Below, in pieces: positions 53,439 to 64,000 of a stretch of 64,000 nt of DNA (position 1 is the stretch's first letter; every line of letters begins with the position of its first letter). The translations under genes were made by a program, and so were the position numbers. A model generated the notes under the pieces. That model saw only the letters and a list, made by a program, of their open reading frames with translations, was not told the origin of the DNA and made no database searches. Origin of the DNA: Mycolicibacterium aubagnense (GTDB lineage Bacteria > Actinomycetota > Actinomycetes > Mycobacteriales > Mycobacteriaceae); contig NZ_AP022577.1 of NCBI RefSeq assembly GCF_010730955.1, forward strand, positions 3,162,001-3,226,000. Reading direction: 5' to 3'.

Positions 53439-56400
53439 TCAGAGCAAGCCGCGCAGCTGCAGATCGGTGATGTACTTGACGATCACCGGCGCAGTCACGT
53501 GCGGAATGTCCTTGTCCGGACCCAGCTTTGCTTCCTGCACCGCCTCGCGGAACACCACGACCGGCGCGATGGACCCGTTGTGCGGGTGCTCCGGCTTCTG
53601 GTAGTTGTGCAGCAGCGGCAGCAGTGACGCCTGACGCTGCCGGTCCGGCAGGGCCCGCAGGGTGGTTTCGAAGCGGGCCAGCCATTCGGCGTAATCATCA
53701 ACGCGGGCAATGGAATAGCCGGCTTCGATGAGCCAGTCGACGAACTCGTCCATACCCAAGCCGTCGGAGTGCGGATTCATCACGTGGTAGGTGACGAACT
53801 CGCCTGCGGGCCGCACGCCCAGGGTGTCGATGGCCTCGGCGATGAACTCGACGGGCAGCCCGTCGTAGTGCGCGGCCTGCCGCTTACCCTCGGCGTCGCG
53901 TTCGTAGAACGAGTACGGGGCGATGCCGGTGGCCACCAGCGAGAACATCATGCGGGTGAACATGTCGGGCAGGTTCAGCTGGCCCGCGTACGACGTGTCG
54001 GCCAGGATCATGTCGCAGCGGAACACCGAAACCGGCAGGCCGCAAAGATCATTCGCCTCACGCAGCAGCACCTCTCCGGCCCATTTGCTGTTGCCATAAC
54101 CGTTCGCATAGCCGTCGTGCACCGCACGCACCGGGCTCATCACCCGGACGTCCGCTTCTTCGGTGAACGTGCCCGGCTTCAGCTGATCGCCGACCCCGAT
54201 GGTGGAGACGTAGATGTACGGCTTCTGCCGGGTGGTCAGGGCGATGCGGATCAGCTCGGCGGTGCCGAGTGCGTTGGGACCGAACAGTTCGCTGTACGGC
54301 AGCACGTGGTTCACCAGCGCGGCCGGATCCACGATCACGTCGACCTCGTCCGCGAGTCGCTGCCAAACCTCCTGCGGCAGCCCGAGATTCTCATCACCCT
54401 TGTCGCCGGCGATGACCTCGAGGTGGTCGGCGGCGAGCGCCTGGTAGTGCGCCAACAGCTTCGGATCACCGGAATCGAAGGTCGCGTCCAGACGCGCCCG
54501 GGCCTCTTCGTCGGACTTGGCGCGCACCAGGGCGATCACCTTGCCGTCGACCAGGTCCATGCGCTCCAGCCACTCCAGCGCCAGGTAGCGGCCCAGGAAT
54601 CCGGTTGCGCCCGTGAGCAATACAGTGCGCACCTCGGACGCCGGACCGGGCAGCGACGGCGCGGCGGCCAACGTCGCGGCATCGATGAACTTGTCCAGCG
54701 TCAGGTCAGCGGCGCGCACCTCGGTGGCGTTCTTGCCATGCACCGAGGTGAAGCTCGGGCGCTTGGCACCACCGCCGCGCTCGTTCTCGATGTACGCCGC
54801 CAGGGCTGCCAGGTCGTTGGCCGGGCTGACGATGATGCCGACCTGGACCTCGACACCGAAGATCTCCTCCAGCAAGTTGCCGAAGGTCAACGCCGACAAC
54901 GAATCTCCACCCAAGTCGGTGAAGTGCGCATCGGCCGAGACCTCGCCGGACGCACCGAGCAGGGCACCGGCGGCACGGATGACGGTCGGCAGGGCCGGGC
55001 CGTCGGCGCCGTATTGGCGCAGCGCGCGCAGCTCGTCGGCCTGGCCCGCGGCCAGGCTGGCGTACAGGTCTTCCAGGGCCGGACCGTAATGGGCCTTGAG
55101 CTTGGGCCACGCCAGCTTGCGGATACCGGTCAGCAGTCCGTTCTCCAGCGAGAACGGCTCGGTCTCGATGATGAAGTCGCGGGGGATCTCGTAGGACTGC
55201 AGCTCGGACGCCTTCGCCACCTCCTGCAGCGAATCGCTGATCTGCTGCTTCAACTCCGCGGATTCCCAACGGGCCAAGGCATCTTCGGTCGGGACCACCA
55301 CGGCCAGCAGGTACGGCTGGGCGCTGTTGCCGTAGACGTAGATCTGCCGGACCAGCGGGCTGTTGTTGCTGAATGCCGCCTCCAGCTTGGCCAGTGTGAC
55401 GAACTCACCCTGCGCCAGCTTCAGCACATTGTTGCGGCGGTCGACGTACTGGATCTGGTCCGGACCGATCTCGGCGACCACATCGCCGGTGCGGTAGAAC
55501 CCGTCCTCGTCGAAGACACTCGCGGTGACCTCGGGCCGCTTGTAGTAACCCGGGAACAGGTACTCGGTCTTCACGAGCAGCTCACCGCGCGGGTACGGCT
55601 GGTCGGTCAGGAAGTAGCCCAGGTCGGGCACGTCGACCAGCTTGTAGTCGAGGGTCGGCGGGCGCTGGATGACGCCGTCGAAGAAGACCATGCCGGCCTC
55701 GGTGGAGCCGTAGCCCTCCAGCACGTGGATGCCGAGGAACTTCTCGACCCAGGCCTTCAGTTCATCGGTGATGGGCGCCGACCCGGTCATCGCCTTGATG
55801 TAGCGGCCACCGATCAGGTTCTGCCGCATGTCGGCCATCACCTGCTGCTCGATGTCGTCGCGCTCGGCCTCGCCGGCGCCGGCCGGAACCAGCTTGTCGA
55901 CGCGGCTCTGGAACTCCAGGTACAGCATCTCCCAGACGCGGGGCACCAGGTTCAGCTCGGTGGGACGTGCCAGTGCGAAATCCTCGAGCAGAGTGGAGAG
56001 GTCGCTCTTGGCTGCGAAGTAGACGATGCCGCCGTTGGCCAGGGTGGAGTACAAGATGCCGCGGCCCATGACGTGGCTCATCGGCATGAAGGCCAAGTTG
56101 ATCGAGGCCTCGCTCGGTCCGAACCATGCCGAGCTGGCGCGCCGCCAGAAGCTCGTCATGTTGCTCTCCGGATACATCGCGCCCTTAGGGGCGCCGGTCG
56201 AGCCGGAGGTGTAGATCAGCAGGGCCAGCGGGTCGGCCTCTTCGGAAACCGGCGCGGGCGCCGAGGGCAGCTCACGGCCGCGGGCGAGCACGTCGGCGAA
56301 CGTCTCGACCGCGACGTTCAGGCCGGCGAGTACCGCCCGCGCCTGCTCAACGGCCTCACGCTCGTCGTCGACCTCGGCGTGGTGGTCGAACACCACGAAC

Positions 56401-56957
56401 CGGGCCGGGGCCGGGCCGCCGACGGCGAGTTCGACGGCGTCGGCGACATAGCCGGCGCTCACGGCGATCAGCACCGGTTCGGTCTCGGCGACGATCGGCA
56501 GCAGCGACGACGTTGCCGAGCTGGTCTGCAGCGGCACCGACACGGCGCCGATCTGTCCCAGGGCCGTGTCGATGACGGTGTAGTCGGTGCTGGTGAATCC
56601 GAGGATCGCGACGCGGTCGCCGGTCTTCACGCCGTCTGCGTGCAGCGCGGCGGCGACGGCGCGGACGCGATCCCAGAGTTCGCCGTAGGTGATGGTGTCG
56701 TACTTCGGCAGCAGCCGGCTGGTGGTGCGGCCGTTCTCGGTGACGAACTCGACCGCGCGCTGTCCCAGCGCGGTCCGGTCGGCGTAGCCCTCGAGGACTG
56801 TTTTGACGATCTCGGCAAGTCGCATGCCGGGCTCTTCGACCAACCGAGCCACCGACTCGATCGGGACGGCCGCGGCGAACTGCGGATCGTTGGCGGATAG
56901 TTCGGCGATCCGGCGGGCGAGCCCGTCAGAGGCACTGTCGGCATGGTCAATCGACAT
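53439..56957 (-). CDS. car: Carboxylic acid reductase (second tandem copy)
   Basis: A 1172-residue three-part enzyme: adenylation domain ([20 protein letters not shown] near residue 250; [14 protein letters not shown]), carrier domain with the phosphopantetheine Ser in [14 protein letters not shown] (about residue 690), and an NADPH reductase domain starting at [20 protein letters not shown] (about residue 785). It reduces carboxylic acids to aldehydes using ATP and NADPH. It needs a phosphopantetheinyl transferase encoded elsewhere. Shares long identical tracts with the copy upstream. Confidence 0.95.
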   Translation of the reverse strand: MSIDHADSASDGLARRIAELSANDPQFAAAVPIESVARLVEEPGMRLAEIVKTVLEGYADRTALGQRAVEFVTENGRTTSRLLPKYDTITYGELWDRVRAVAAALHADGVKTGDRVAILGFTSTDYTVIDTALGQIGAVSVPLQTSSATSSLLPIVAETEPVLIAVSAGYVADAVELAVGGPAPARFVVFDHHAEVDDEREAVEQARAVLAGLNVAVETFADVLARGRELPSAPAPVSEEADPLALLIYTSGSTGAPKGAMYPESNMTSFWRRASSAWFGPSEASINLAFMPMSHVMGRGILYSTLANGGIVYFAAKSDLSTLLEDFALARPTELNLVPRVWEMLYLEFQSRVDKLVPAGAGEAERDDIEQQVMADMRQNLIGGRYIKAMTGSAPITDELKAWVEKFLGIHVLEGYGSTEAGMVFFDGVIQRPPTLDYKLVDVPDLGYFLTDQPYPRGELLVKTEYLFPGYYKRPEVTASVFDEDGFYRTGDVVAEIGPDQIQYVDRRNNVLKLAQGEFVTLAKLEAAFSNNSPLVRQIYVYGNSAQPYLLAVVVPTEDALARWESAELKQQISDSLQEVAKASELQSYEIPRDFIIETEPFSLENGLLTGIRKLAWPKLKAHYGPALEDLYASLAAGQADELRALRQYGADGPALPTVIRAAGALLGASGEVSADAHFTDLGGDSLSALTFGNLLEEIFGVEVQVGIIVSPANDLAALAAYIENERGGGAKRPSFTSVHGKNATEVRAADLTLDKFIDAATLAAAPSLPGPASEVRTVLLTGATGFLGRYLALEWLERMDLVDGKVIALVRAKSDEEARARLDATFDSGDPKLLAHYQALAADHLEVIAGDKGDENLGLPQEVWQRLADEVDVIVDPAALVNHVLPYSELFGPNALGTAELIRIALTTRQKPYIYVSTIGVGDQLKPGTFTEEADVRVMSPVRAVHDGYANGYGNSKWAGEVLLREANDLCGLPVSVFRCDMILADTSYAGQLNLPDMFTRMMFSLVATGIAPYSFYERDAEGKRQAAHYDGLPVEFIAEAIDTLGVRPAGEFVTYHVMNPHSDGLGMDEFVDWLIEAGYSIARVDDYAEWLARFETTLRALPDRQRQASLLPLLHNYQKPEHPHNGSIAPVVVFREAVQEAKLGPDKDIPHVTAPVIVKYITDLQLRGLL

Positions 56958-57073
56958 GAATAAACCTCACGAAAAATCGAAATCTCGAATGGGCACGCCC
57001 CGTTGCATCCCCACTAATTCAATGACGCTGGCGCGGTCGTCGTTGTTCCGGCGACTCCCTGCCAGTTCCCTGT

Positions 57074-57122
57074 GATTTGTGCACGATTTTCCGCGGCAGC
57101 CGCGGAAAATCGTGCACAAATC
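57074..57122. repeat. Long palindromic element, copy 4
   Basis: Perfect 23-base arms 57074-57096 and 57100-57122 around CAG, between the two tandem carboxylic acid reductase genes, 6 bases past the stop of the upstream one. Confidence 0.9.
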
Positions 57123-57128
57123 GCTCGG

Positions 57129-60100
57129 TCAGAGCAGACCCAGCAACTCCAGATCGGTGATGTACTTGACGATCACCGGGGCACCGATGTGCGGAATATC
57201 CTTGTCCGCACCGATTTTCGCGTTCTGCACCGCAGCCCGGAACCGCTCGACCGGGGCAATGGACCCCCGCACCGGGTAGCTCGGCTGCTGATAGTTGTGC
57301 AGCAGCGGCAGCAGCGACGCCTGACGCTGCCGGTCCGGCAGGCCGCGCAGACCCGTCTCGAAACGAGTCAGCCAGTCGGCGTAATCATCAACGCGGGCAA
57401 TGGAATACCCGGCTTCGATGAGCCAGTCGACGAACTCGTCCATACCGATACCGTCGTCGTACGGGTTCATTACATGGTACGTCTCGAACGTCGAGTCGGA
57501 CTCGCCGGCCGCGACCTGCACCGCGAGCGTCGAGATGGACTCGGAGACGAACTCGACGGGCAGCCCGTCGTAGTGGGCACGCTGCCGCTGACCCGAGGCA
57601 TCCAGCTCGTAGAACGACTTCGGCGCGATGCCGGTGGCCACCAGCGAGAACATCATGCGGGTGAACATGTCGGGCAGGTTCAGCTGGCCGGCATACGTGG
57701 TATCGGCCAGGATCATGTCGCAGCGGAACACCGAAACCGGCAGGCCGCAAAGATCATTCGCCTCACGCAGCAGCACCTCCCCGGCCCACTTGCTGTTGCC
57801 GTAGCCATTTGCATAGCCGTCGTCCACCGACCGCACCGCGCTCATCACGCGCACATCGGCAGCCTCGACGAACTCGCCGGGCGCGACGCCGCCGCCGACC
57901 GCGATGGTCGAAACGTAGGCGAACGGCTTGATCCGGGTGGTCAGGGCGATGCGGATCAGCTCGGCGGTACCCAAGGCGTTCGGGCCGAACAGTTCGCTGT
58001 AGGGCAGCACGTGGTTCACCAGCGCGGCCGGGTCCACAATGACGTCGACGGTGTCGGCCAGTCGTTGCCAAACCTCCTGCGGCAGGCCCAGATTGGCTTC
58101 ACCCTTGTCGCCGGCGATGACTTCCAGGTGGTCGGCGGCGAGCGCCTGGTAGTGCGCCAGCAGCTTCGGATCACCGGAATCGAAGGTCGCGTCCAGACGG
58201 GCGCGGGCGTCGGCGTCGGACTTGCCACGGACCAGGCAGATGACCTTGCCGTCGACCAGGTCCATGCGCTCCAGCCACTCCAGCGCCAGATAGCGGCCCA
58301 GGAATCCGGTTGCGCCCGTGAGCAATACGGTGCGCACCTCGGAAGCCGGGCCGGGCAGCGATGGCGCGGCGGCCAACGTCGCGGCATCGATGAACTTGTC
58401 CAGCGTCAGGTCCGCGGCGCGCGCCTCGGTGGCGTTCTTGCCGTGCACCGTGGAGAACGTCGGCCGCTTGCTGCCGGGCGCGCGCTCCCCGTCGATGTAA
58501 GCCGCCACACCTGCCAGGTCGGTGGCCGGGCTGACGATCACGCCGACCGGCACCTCGACCTCGAAAATCTCCTCGAGCAGGTTGCCGAAGGTCAACGCCG
58601 ACAACGAATCTCCACCCAGGTCGGTGAAGTGCGCATCGCCCGTCAGGTCCGAGCCGGCCGCGCCCAAGGTCGCTCCGACAGCACGCAGCACGGTCTCGAG
58701 CACCGGGGCGTCGGAGGCACGCAGCGCCCGCAACGCTCGAAGTTCCATGGCCTGACCCTCGGCCAGTTCGGCGTACAGTTGCTCCAGTTCGGCGCCGTAC
58801 CGGGCCTTCAGCTTCGGCCAGGCCAGCTTGCGGACGCCGGTCAGCAATCCGTTCTCCAGCGAGAACGGCTCGGTCTCGATGATGAAGTCGCGGGGGATCT
58901 CGTACGACTGCAGCCGGGCCTCGCGGGCCACCACCTGCAGCGCGTCGGCCAGCTCGGGCCGCAAGGATTCCGGACCAGCAGCGCCGCCCAAAGCCTCCGA
59001 AGACGGCACGATCACCGCCAGCAGGTAGGAGCGAGAACTGTTGCCGTACACGTAGATCTGCCGGACCAGCGGGCTGGTGCCGAAGGCGGCTTCCAGCTTG
59101 GACAGCGTTACGAACTCGCCCTGCGCCAGCTTCAGCACGTTGTTGCGGCGGTCGAGGTACTGCAGGTGGTCGGGGCCGAGTTCGGCGACAATGTCGCCGG
59201 TGCGGTAGAAGCCGTCCGCGTCGAACACGTCGGCGGTGACATCGGGCCGCTTGTAGTAGCCCGGGATCAAATCGGTTGACTTCAAGAGCAATTCACCACG
59301 CGGGTGCGGCCGGTCGGTCGAGAGGTAGCCGAGCTCGGGCACGTCGACCAGCTTGTAGTCCAGGACTGGCGGACGATTCACATGGCCGCTGAGCATGACG
59401 CCGCCGGCCTCGGTCGAGCCGTAGGCCTCCATCAACTCCAGCCCGAGGAACTTCTGCACCCAGGCCTTGAGCTCGGGCGAGATCGGTGCCGATCCCGTCA
59501 TGGCGACGAGCTGGCGCCCACCGATCAGGCTGACGCTCCGTTCGTCGAGCACCTGCTGCTCCGAGACACCTTCGAGAGCCCGGCGGTCGACCTCGCTCTG
59601 CACTTCCTGGTGGATCATCTCCCAGACCCGGGGCACGAAGGTCATCTGCGTCGGCCGGACCAGCGCGATGTCCTCCAGGAGGGTGGACAGGTCGCTCTTG
59701 GCCGCGAAGTACACGGTGCCGCCGTGGGCCAAAGTGCGGTAGACGGTGCCGCGACCCATCATGTGGCTCATCGGCAGGAAACTCAGAACGATAGAGGGCA
59801 ACGCCGGCTGCTGGCTGACCAAGCCGGTCCGCCAGGCGTTGGTGACGAGCCGCTCGGGATACATGGCGCCCTTGGGGGTGCCGGTGCTGCCGGAGGTGTA
59901 GATCAGGACCAACAGTGGGTCTGGCTCGACGGCCGCCACGGGCTCGACGGCCGGAAGCGCGGTTCCGCGCGACACCATCTCGGCGAGAGTCTCGACCACG
60001 ACGCCGCGCTCGGCCAAACGGGCCGCGGCCCGCTCGACGGCCTCGCGCTCGTCGTCGACCTGGGCGTGGTGGTCGAACACGACCACCCGGGTCAGTGCGG

Positions 60101-60680
60101 CGCTCGCGCCGGATACCAATTCAATCGCGTCGTCCAGGAACTTCACGTCGGCGAACAGCGCGCGGGGCTCGGTCTCATCGAGGATCGGGCGCAGCTGCTC
60201 GGCAGGCGCACTGGTCTGCAGCGGGACGGCGACGACGCCGGCGCGCGCCAGGGCGGTATCGATGATCGTGTATTCGGCGCTCGTGAAACCGAGCACGGCG
60301 ACCCTGTCGCCAGCGGCGACGATTGGCTGACCGCCGCCGGGGACGTTGTCGTCTGTGCCGGAGAGCAGCGCGTTGTCCACGGCCTGGATCTGCCGCCAGA
60401 CCTCGCCGAAGGTGACGGTGTCGTAGCGCGGCAGCAGCCGGGACACGGTGCGGCCGGCATCGTCGGTCACGTATTCGACGGCGCGCTGCCCGAGCGCGGG
60501 CCGGTCGGCGTAGGCCGCCATGACGGCGCGGATCACCTCGGGCAGCCGGATGCCGGGCTCGTCGAGGGCGGCGCCGACCCCGGGAAGGGGCAGAGCCGCG
60601 GCAAGTTGGGGGTCGGTGGCGCAGAGGTCAGCGACGCGCTGCGTCAGTTCGTCGGTAAGTGCGGTTTGTTCGTTCGCCAT
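57129..60680 (-). CDS. car: Carboxylic acid reductase (first tandem copy)
   Basis: The 1183-residue paralogue has the same A-PCP-R layout: [35 protein letters not shown], carrier motif [14 protein letters not shown] and [20 protein letters not shown]. The adenylation halves have diverged (substrate choice is set there), while the reductase halves are nearly the same. A palindrome separates it from the second copy, so the two may be transcribed separately. Confidence 0.95.
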   Translation of the reverse strand: MANEQTALTDELTQRVADLCATDPQLAAALPLPGVGAALDEPGIRLPEVIRAVMAAYADRPALGQRAVEYVTDDAGRTVSRLLPRYDTVTFGEVWRQIQAVDNALLSGTDDNVPGGGQPIVAAGDRVAVLGFTSAEYTIIDTALARAGVVAVPLQTSAPAEQLRPILDETEPRALFADVKFLDDAIELVSGASAALTRVVVFDHHAQVDDEREAVERAAARLAERGVVVETLAEMVSRGTALPAVEPVAAVEPDPLLVLIYTSGSTGTPKGAMYPERLVTNAWRTGLVSQQPALPSIVLSFLPMSHMMGRGTVYRTLAHGGTVYFAAKSDLSTLLEDIALVRPTQMTFVPRVWEMIHQEVQSEVDRRALEGVSEQQVLDERSVSLIGGRQLVAMTGSAPISPELKAWVQKFLGLELMEAYGSTEAGGVMLSGHVNRPPVLDYKLVDVPELGYLSTDRPHPRGELLLKSTDLIPGYYKRPDVTADVFDADGFYRTGDIVAELGPDHLQYLDRRNNVLKLAQGEFVTLSKLEAAFGTSPLVRQIYVYGNSSRSYLLAVIVPSSEALGGAAGPESLRPELADALQVVAREARLQSYEIPRDFIIETEPFSLENGLLTGVRKLAWPKLKARYGAELEQLYAELAEGQAMELRALRALRASDAPVLETVLRAVGATLGAAGSDLTGDAHFTDLGGDSLSALTFGNLLEEIFEVEVPVGVIVSPATDLAGVAAYIDGERAPGSKRPTFSTVHGKNATEARAADLTLDKFIDAATLAAAPSLPGPASEVRTVLLTGATGFLGRYLALEWLERMDLVDGKVICLVRGKSDADARARLDATFDSGDPKLLAHYQALAADHLEVIAGDKGEANLGLPQEVWQRLADTVDVIVDPAALVNHVLPYSELFGPNALGTAELIRIALTTRIKPFAYVSTIAVGGGVAPGEFVEAADVRVMSAVRSVDDGYANGYGNSKWAGEVLLREANDLCGLPVSVFRCDMILADTTYAGQLNLPDMFTRMMFSLVATGIAPKSFYELDASGQRQRAHYDGLPVEFVSESISTLAVQVAAGESDSTFETYHVMNPYDDGIGMDEFVDWLIEAGYSIARVDDYADWLTRFETGLRGLPDRQRQASLLPLLHNYQQPSYPVRGSIAPVERFRAAVQNAKIGADKDIPHIGAPVIVKYITDLELLGLL

Positions 60681-60780
60681 AGCTACCTCATCACAATCAT
60701 TTCACCAGCGTCGGCAAATACAACGTTAGCAAAACTAAAGATATGCCGAGCCACGTCTGTGACAAACCGCACTGCTCGGT

Positions 60781-61704
60781 TCAGCGTTCCGGGGTGGGTT
60801 GCACCGGTTGCGGCGCGAGCGGCGGGACCGCCTTCGTCCCCGCCTGCGTTTCGTACGCGCCTTCGTCCCGGCCGAGGGCGATGGTCGCCGCCGCCATGGC
60901 GCCGATGGACGCGACGAGCGCCGCGGCTTCGACTCCGGTCGTGTCGAAGCCCTCTCCGAGCACCAGTGCACCGAGGACGACGGCCACCACCGGCTCGAGC
61001 ACGAGCATGGTCGGAACCGACGTCTGCAGCGCGCCGGCATGGAACGCGGACTGCTGCAGCACGGTCGCCACCGCGCCCAAGATGATGAGCAGGTACGGCG
61101 CCGGCGTCGCCAGCAGGCCCAGCCAGCCCCGGTGCTGAAGGATCGCCATGAAGATTTTGGTCACCACGGCGACGACGCCGAACAACACCCCGACACCGAC
61201 GGCCAGCAGGACGGCGCGCGCCCAGCCGCTGCATCGCACCGCCAGCACCACGCACCCGACGATGATCGCGGCGCACACCGCGGCGACCAGCACGATCATC
61301 CCTGGCGAGGCCAGGTGTTCGTCGCGTTCAGGCCGGGCCAGCACGACGAATCCCGCCAACCCGATGGTCAGCAGTCCGGCCCACAGCCACTCACCGCGGG
61401 TCACCCGGCGGTGCGCCTGATGCGCACTGAGCGGCAGCGCGAACAGCAGCGCCGAGACCAGCAGCGGCTGCACCAACAGCAGCGATCCGTGCCCCAACGC
61501 CAGCGCCTGGAAGACGTAGCCGGCGACGGCCGCACCGGTGCCGGCCCACCACAACCGGCGTCTCAGCAGCGTCGACAGCATGACGACGCTGACGCCGTGT
61601 TCGGGCGGTACATCGATCGTCGCGCGCTGCCGCACCACGATGCCGACGGCAGCACACACGGCCGCGCACAGGGCGAACAGCACCACGAGTCCGTGTTGAA
61701 TCAA
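60781..61704 (-). CDS. DMT/EamA-like membrane transporter
   Basis: The 307-residue protein has about nine to ten hydrophobic helices and an EamA-like repeat (YVFQALALGHGSLLLVQPLL in the first half, QQSAFHAGALQTSVPTMLVL in the second). The C-terminus is hydrophilic and Pro-rich. It starts with TTG at 61704. Substrate unknown; multidrug or metabolite export is typical of the family. Confidence 0.7.
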   Translation of the reverse strand: MIQHGLVVLFALCAAVCAAVGIVVRQRATIDVPPEHGVSVVMLSTLLRRRLWWAGTGAAVAGYVFQALALGHGSLLLVQPLLVSALLFALPLSAHQAHRRVTRGEWLWAGLLTIGLAGFVVLARPERDEHLASPGMIVLVAAVCAAIIVGCVVLAVRCSGWARAVLLAVGVGVLFGVVAVVTKIFMAILQHRGWLGLLATPAPYLLIILGAVATVLQQSAFHAGALQTSVPTMLVLEPVVAVVLGALVLGEGFDTTGVEAAALVASIGAMAAATIALGRDEGAYETQAGTKAVPPLAPQPVQPTPER

Positions 61705-61923
61705 CGGAGACGTCCGATCAGCGTGGCCGCATATCGCGCCACAGACCTCACCGGAAACATCACGCCCAAAGGGTAGTCGAGCGGGACTATCTGTCCCACT
61801 CGCGAGCGCGCGGCCGCCCCGTCGCGAGCAACCGCTCCCCGCCTAAACACTGGCCAGTCAGGCACATTTACCGTTACCTTATATTTCTCTTATCTTTCTT
61901 ATTTTTGAGGTACGGTCGGTGCC
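61705..61923. promoter_or_regulatory. Divergent spacer with an AT-rich tract
   Basis: In 219 bases between the DMT and SDR genes, 61869-61908 is strongly AT-rich and pyrimidine-rich (TTATATTTCTCTTATC), bounded by ACCGTTACC (61868 area) and GGTACGGT (61909 area), which are near-inverted repeats. It is a likely promoter/operator. Confidence 0.4.
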
Positions 61924-62658
61924 ATGCACCCAAGAATCGCTCTCGTCACCGGCGCTTCGCGCGGCATCGGAGCCGCCGTGGCCGGGCAGCTGGCCGGCCC
62001 CGACACGCATGTCCTGGTGAACTACCGAGAGAAGGCCAAGCGCGCCGGCACGATCGTGGACAGCATCCGCGCAGCCGGCGGGCAGGCGTCCGCCATCGGC
62101 GCCGACGTGTCCGACGCCGCCGCGACCAAGGAAATGATCGATCGGATCGACAGTCGCTTCGGGCGCCTCGACATCCTGGTGCTCAACGCGTCCGGTGGCC
62201 TGGAGTTCGGCGCCGCACCGGACTACGCGATGCGCCTGAACCGCGACGCCCAGCTGCGACTGGTCGATCTGGCGCTCCCCCTGATGCCCGCCGGCGCTCA
62301 GATCGTCTTCGTCACCAGCCACGAGGCCCACTGCTATCCGCACCTGCCAGTGCCCGACAGATACGGCCCCATCGCCGCCAGCAAGCGGGCCGGGGAGAAC
62401 GCGCTACGTGCGCTGCGACCTGAATTCGACCGGTGCAGAATCGGATTCACCGTGGTCTCGGGAGACATGATCGAAGGCACGATCATCGCCCGGCTGTACG
62501 AACGTCGCGATCCCGAGGCCGTCGGCGCACGCCGCAGCCAAGGACCGCTGCCGACCATCGACGAATTCGCCACCGCCATCACCACCGCCGCCACGGGCCG
62601 CGACCTACGTGACACCGTGTACGTCGGGGGCGCGGACCACCTGGTCCTGCCCGCGTGA
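61924..62658 (+). CDS. SDR-family oxidoreductase, atypical active site
   Basis: A 244-residue SDR: nucleotide motif LVTGASRGIGAAVAGQLA, DILVLNASGG replacing NNAG. The catalytic Ser is in VTSHEAHC, but Tyr and Lys appear as RYGPIAASK, which gives Y-x6-K instead of YxxxK. Activity and substrate are uncertain. Confidence 0.75.
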   Translation: MHPRIALVTGASRGIGAAVAGQLAGPDTHVLVNYREKAKRAGTIVDSIRAAGGQASAIGADVSDAAATKEMIDRIDSRFGRLDILVLNASGGLEFGAAPDYAMRLNRDAQLRLVDLALPLMPAGAQIVFVTSHEAHCYPHLPVPDRYGPIAASKRAGENALRALRPEFDRCRIGFTVVSGDMIEGTIIARLYERRDPEAVGARRSQGPLPTIDEFATAITTAATGRDLRDTVYVGGADHLVLPA

Positions 62659-62675
62659 ATCCAGGCCGAGGCCGA

Positions 62676-63725
62676 TCAGGGCTCGAGCAGCACCTTGATG
62701 GCCGTGCGCTGATCCATCGCCGTGTACGCGTCGGCGACCTGGGCGAGCGGTAGGGCCAGGTCGAAAACCCGGCCGGGCTCGATGGCCCCGGACAGCACGT
62801 CCGGCAGCAGCTCGTCGAGGTAGGGCCGGACGGTCGCCATGCCGCCCGCGACGTGGATGTTCGTGTTGAACAGTTGGCGCATCGGCAACTCGGGTGCGCC
62901 GGCAGGCACGCCGACGAACCCCAGATGGCCACCGGGACGGACCGCGCCGAGCGCCTGGCGCATCGAATCCTTGGTGCCCACGCACTCCAGCACCGAATCG
63001 GCACCGACGCCGCCCAGCAGGTCCTCGATGGCCGCGATCCCCTCATCACCCCGCTCGGCGACGATATCTGTCGCACCGAAGGCGCGGGCCAAATTCTGCC
63101 GGTCCTCGTGCCGAGACATCACGATGATTCGTTCCGCGCCAAGGCGTTTCGATGCCAGCACCGCGCACAGCCCAACGGCGCCGTCCCCCACGACCACCAC
63201 CGTGGCGCCGGGGTGCACGTTGCCGGCCCGCGCGGCATGATGCCCGGTGGACATGACGTCGGCGAGGGTCAGCAGGTGCGGGTACAGCTCGGCATGTGGT
63301 GTTTCCGGCACCGTGAACAGAGTGCCGTCGGCGAAGGGCACGCGGACGTATTGCCCCTGCGCCCCGTCGAGCGGTTCGCCGGATCGGGTGGCCCCGCCCC
63401 AGATCCCGAAATTCACGCACGAGGTGGTGATCCCGTTGCGGCAGTGCACGCACGTGCCGTCACTGTCGGTGAACGGCGAGATCACGAAGTCTCCGACGCG
63501 CACGTTGTTCACCTCGGCGCCAACAGCTTCCACGATCCCGATGAACTCATGCCCGATCGGGTGCGGTGCGTTCGTCGGCGCGACGCCGCGGTACGGCCAC
63601 AGGTCCGAACCGCACACGCAGGTCCGCACCACCCGGACCACTGCGTCGCCCGGTGACTGAATCTGCGGGTCGGGGCGCTCCTCGAATCGAATGTCGCCTG
63701 GCCCGTAGATGATCGTGGTCTGCAC
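62676..63725 (-). CDS. Zinc-dependent alcohol dehydrogenase
   Basis: The 349-residue medium-chain dehydrogenase has catalytic zinc Cys in CVCGSDLWPYRG, GHEFIGIVEAVG, and the NAD(P) motif VVVVGDGAVGLCAVLASKRL. Structural-zinc cysteines are reduced (CVHCRNGITTSC keeps three). GTG 63725 is the probable start. Next to carboxylic acid reductases it could reduce the aldehyde product further to alcohol, though that is only context. Confidence 0.85.
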   Translation of the reverse strand: MQTTIIYGPGDIRFEERPDPQIQSPGDAVVRVVRTCVCGSDLWPYRGVAPTNAPHPIGHEFIGIVEAVGAEVNNVRVGDFVISPFTDSDGTCVHCRNGITTSCVNFGIWGGATRSGEPLDGAQGQYVRVPFADGTLFTVPETPHAELYPHLLTLADVMSTGHHAARAGNVHPGATVVVVGDGAVGLCAVLASKRLGAERIIVMSRHEDRQNLARAFGATDIVAERGDEGIAAIEDLLGGVGADSVLECVGTKDSMRQALGAVRPGGHLGFVGVPAGAPELPMRQLFNTNIHVAGGMATVRPYLDELLPDVLSGAIEPGRVFDLALPLAQVADAYTAMDQRTAIKVLLEP

Positions 63726-63774
63726 AGCTGCCCGCCCTTTCAGGTGTCGATTCCGACCCCTGAGTCTTGCGGAT

Positions 63775-64000
63775 CTAGCCCGTCGGCGCGAGCACCAGGC
63801 CACCCGTGGTGGCCGGAGCAGGTGCGGCAGGCACCGGGACCACGGCCGGAGCCGCAGCGGGCGCCGCAACCGGAACCGCGGCAACGACGGGAGCCGGTGC
63901 CGGCACCGCGACCGGAGCCACCACAGGCGCGGGAGCCGGCGCCGGGGCGGCCGGCGGGGGCACCGGAGCGCCGACGCCCAGCACGCGCAGCAGATCCGGC
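63775..64000 (-). CDS. Ala/Pro/Val-rich protein, C-terminal fragment
   Basis: The last 74 residues of a gene that begins beyond the window: PDLLRVLGVGAPVPPP followed by alternating Ala, Pro and Val (VVAPVAVPAPAPVVAAVPVA) and ending GGLVLAPTG. This composition is typical of secreted or wall-associated mycobacterial proteins. The family cannot be told from this tail. Confidence 0.6.
   Translation of the reverse strand, partial: PDLLRVLGVGAPVPPPAAPAPAPAPVVAPVAVPAPAPVVAAVPVAAPAAAPAVVPVPAAPAPATTGGLVLAPTG

Noticed and set aside
53769..56900. 1043-codon plus-strand frame opposite the second carboxylic acid reductase
   Set aside because: It is a shadow of strong codon bias in the reductase gene; the protein has Arg/Gln/Val-rich composition without motifs.

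Overview
The window is high-GC actinobacterial DNA and almost certainly comes from a Mycobacterium/Mycolicibacterium. The evidence is a WhiB factor, treS-mak, CYP138, an EF-G2 paralogue, an EtfD-type Fe-S oxidoreductase, carboxylic acid reductases and a secreted serine esterase. Part of the right half follows, from memory, the M. tuberculosis H37Rv order around Rv0120c-Rv0142, with extra genes inserted. No tRNA, rRNA, CRISPR array, insertion sequence or phage gene was recognised.

Left part (1 to about 28,030): an apparent methylated-amine catabolic island. It opens with the 3' end of a flavin monooxygenase resembling trimethylamine monooxygenase. A TetR regulator, a cupin, two paralogous APC permeases and a GntR regulator translationally close to a free-standing Cache sensor follow. 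Next come a EutQ-like cupin and three genes of a heme-dependent oxidative N-demethylase (dimethylamine monooxygenase). Then come 6-phosphogluconate dehydrogenase, an EtfD-like Fe-S oxidoreductase broken by a frameshift, hexulose-phosphate synthase, an XRE-cupin regulator and a decayed sugar-kinase gene. The block ends with a sarcosine-oxidase-like flavoprotein, a probable S-formylmycothiol hydrolase, a HAD phosphatase, N-methylglutamate synthase (mgsABC), gamma-glutamylmethylamide synthetase (gmaS), a ROK regulator and glyceraldehyde-3-phosphate dehydrogenase. Read together: trimethylamine to dimethylamine to methylamine, methylamine carried on glutamate, the methyl group released as formaldehyde, and formaldehyde fixed by the ribulose monophosphate route or oxidised. 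The pathway is inferred from families; no step is proven by the sequence.

Middle part (about 28,100 to 42,800): whiB, DNA glycosylase, DUF427, a Pro/Gly-repeat secreted protein, SRPBCC, methyltransferase, NAD-epimerase/SnoaL pair, msrA, epoxide hydrolase, CYP138 and two TetR genes. These are followed by a pncA gene with an in-frame TGA, an enoyl-CoA hydratase, a MarR-DrrAB exporter operon, an SDR fragment and a secreted glycoside hydrolase.

Right part (about 42,800 to 64,000): mak-treS, a HugZ-like protein, a PyrE-like phosphoribosyltransferase, a membrane protein, an F420/PPOX enzyme, fusA2, a secreted esterase, an AbiEi/DUF559 protein, two tandem carboxylic acid reductases, a DMT transporter, an SDR, a zinc alcohol dehydrogenase and the 3' end of an Ala/Pro-rich protein. 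Four copies of one long near-perfect palindrome sit at gene ends here and next to msrA. Many operon ends carry strong hairpins without a U-tract.
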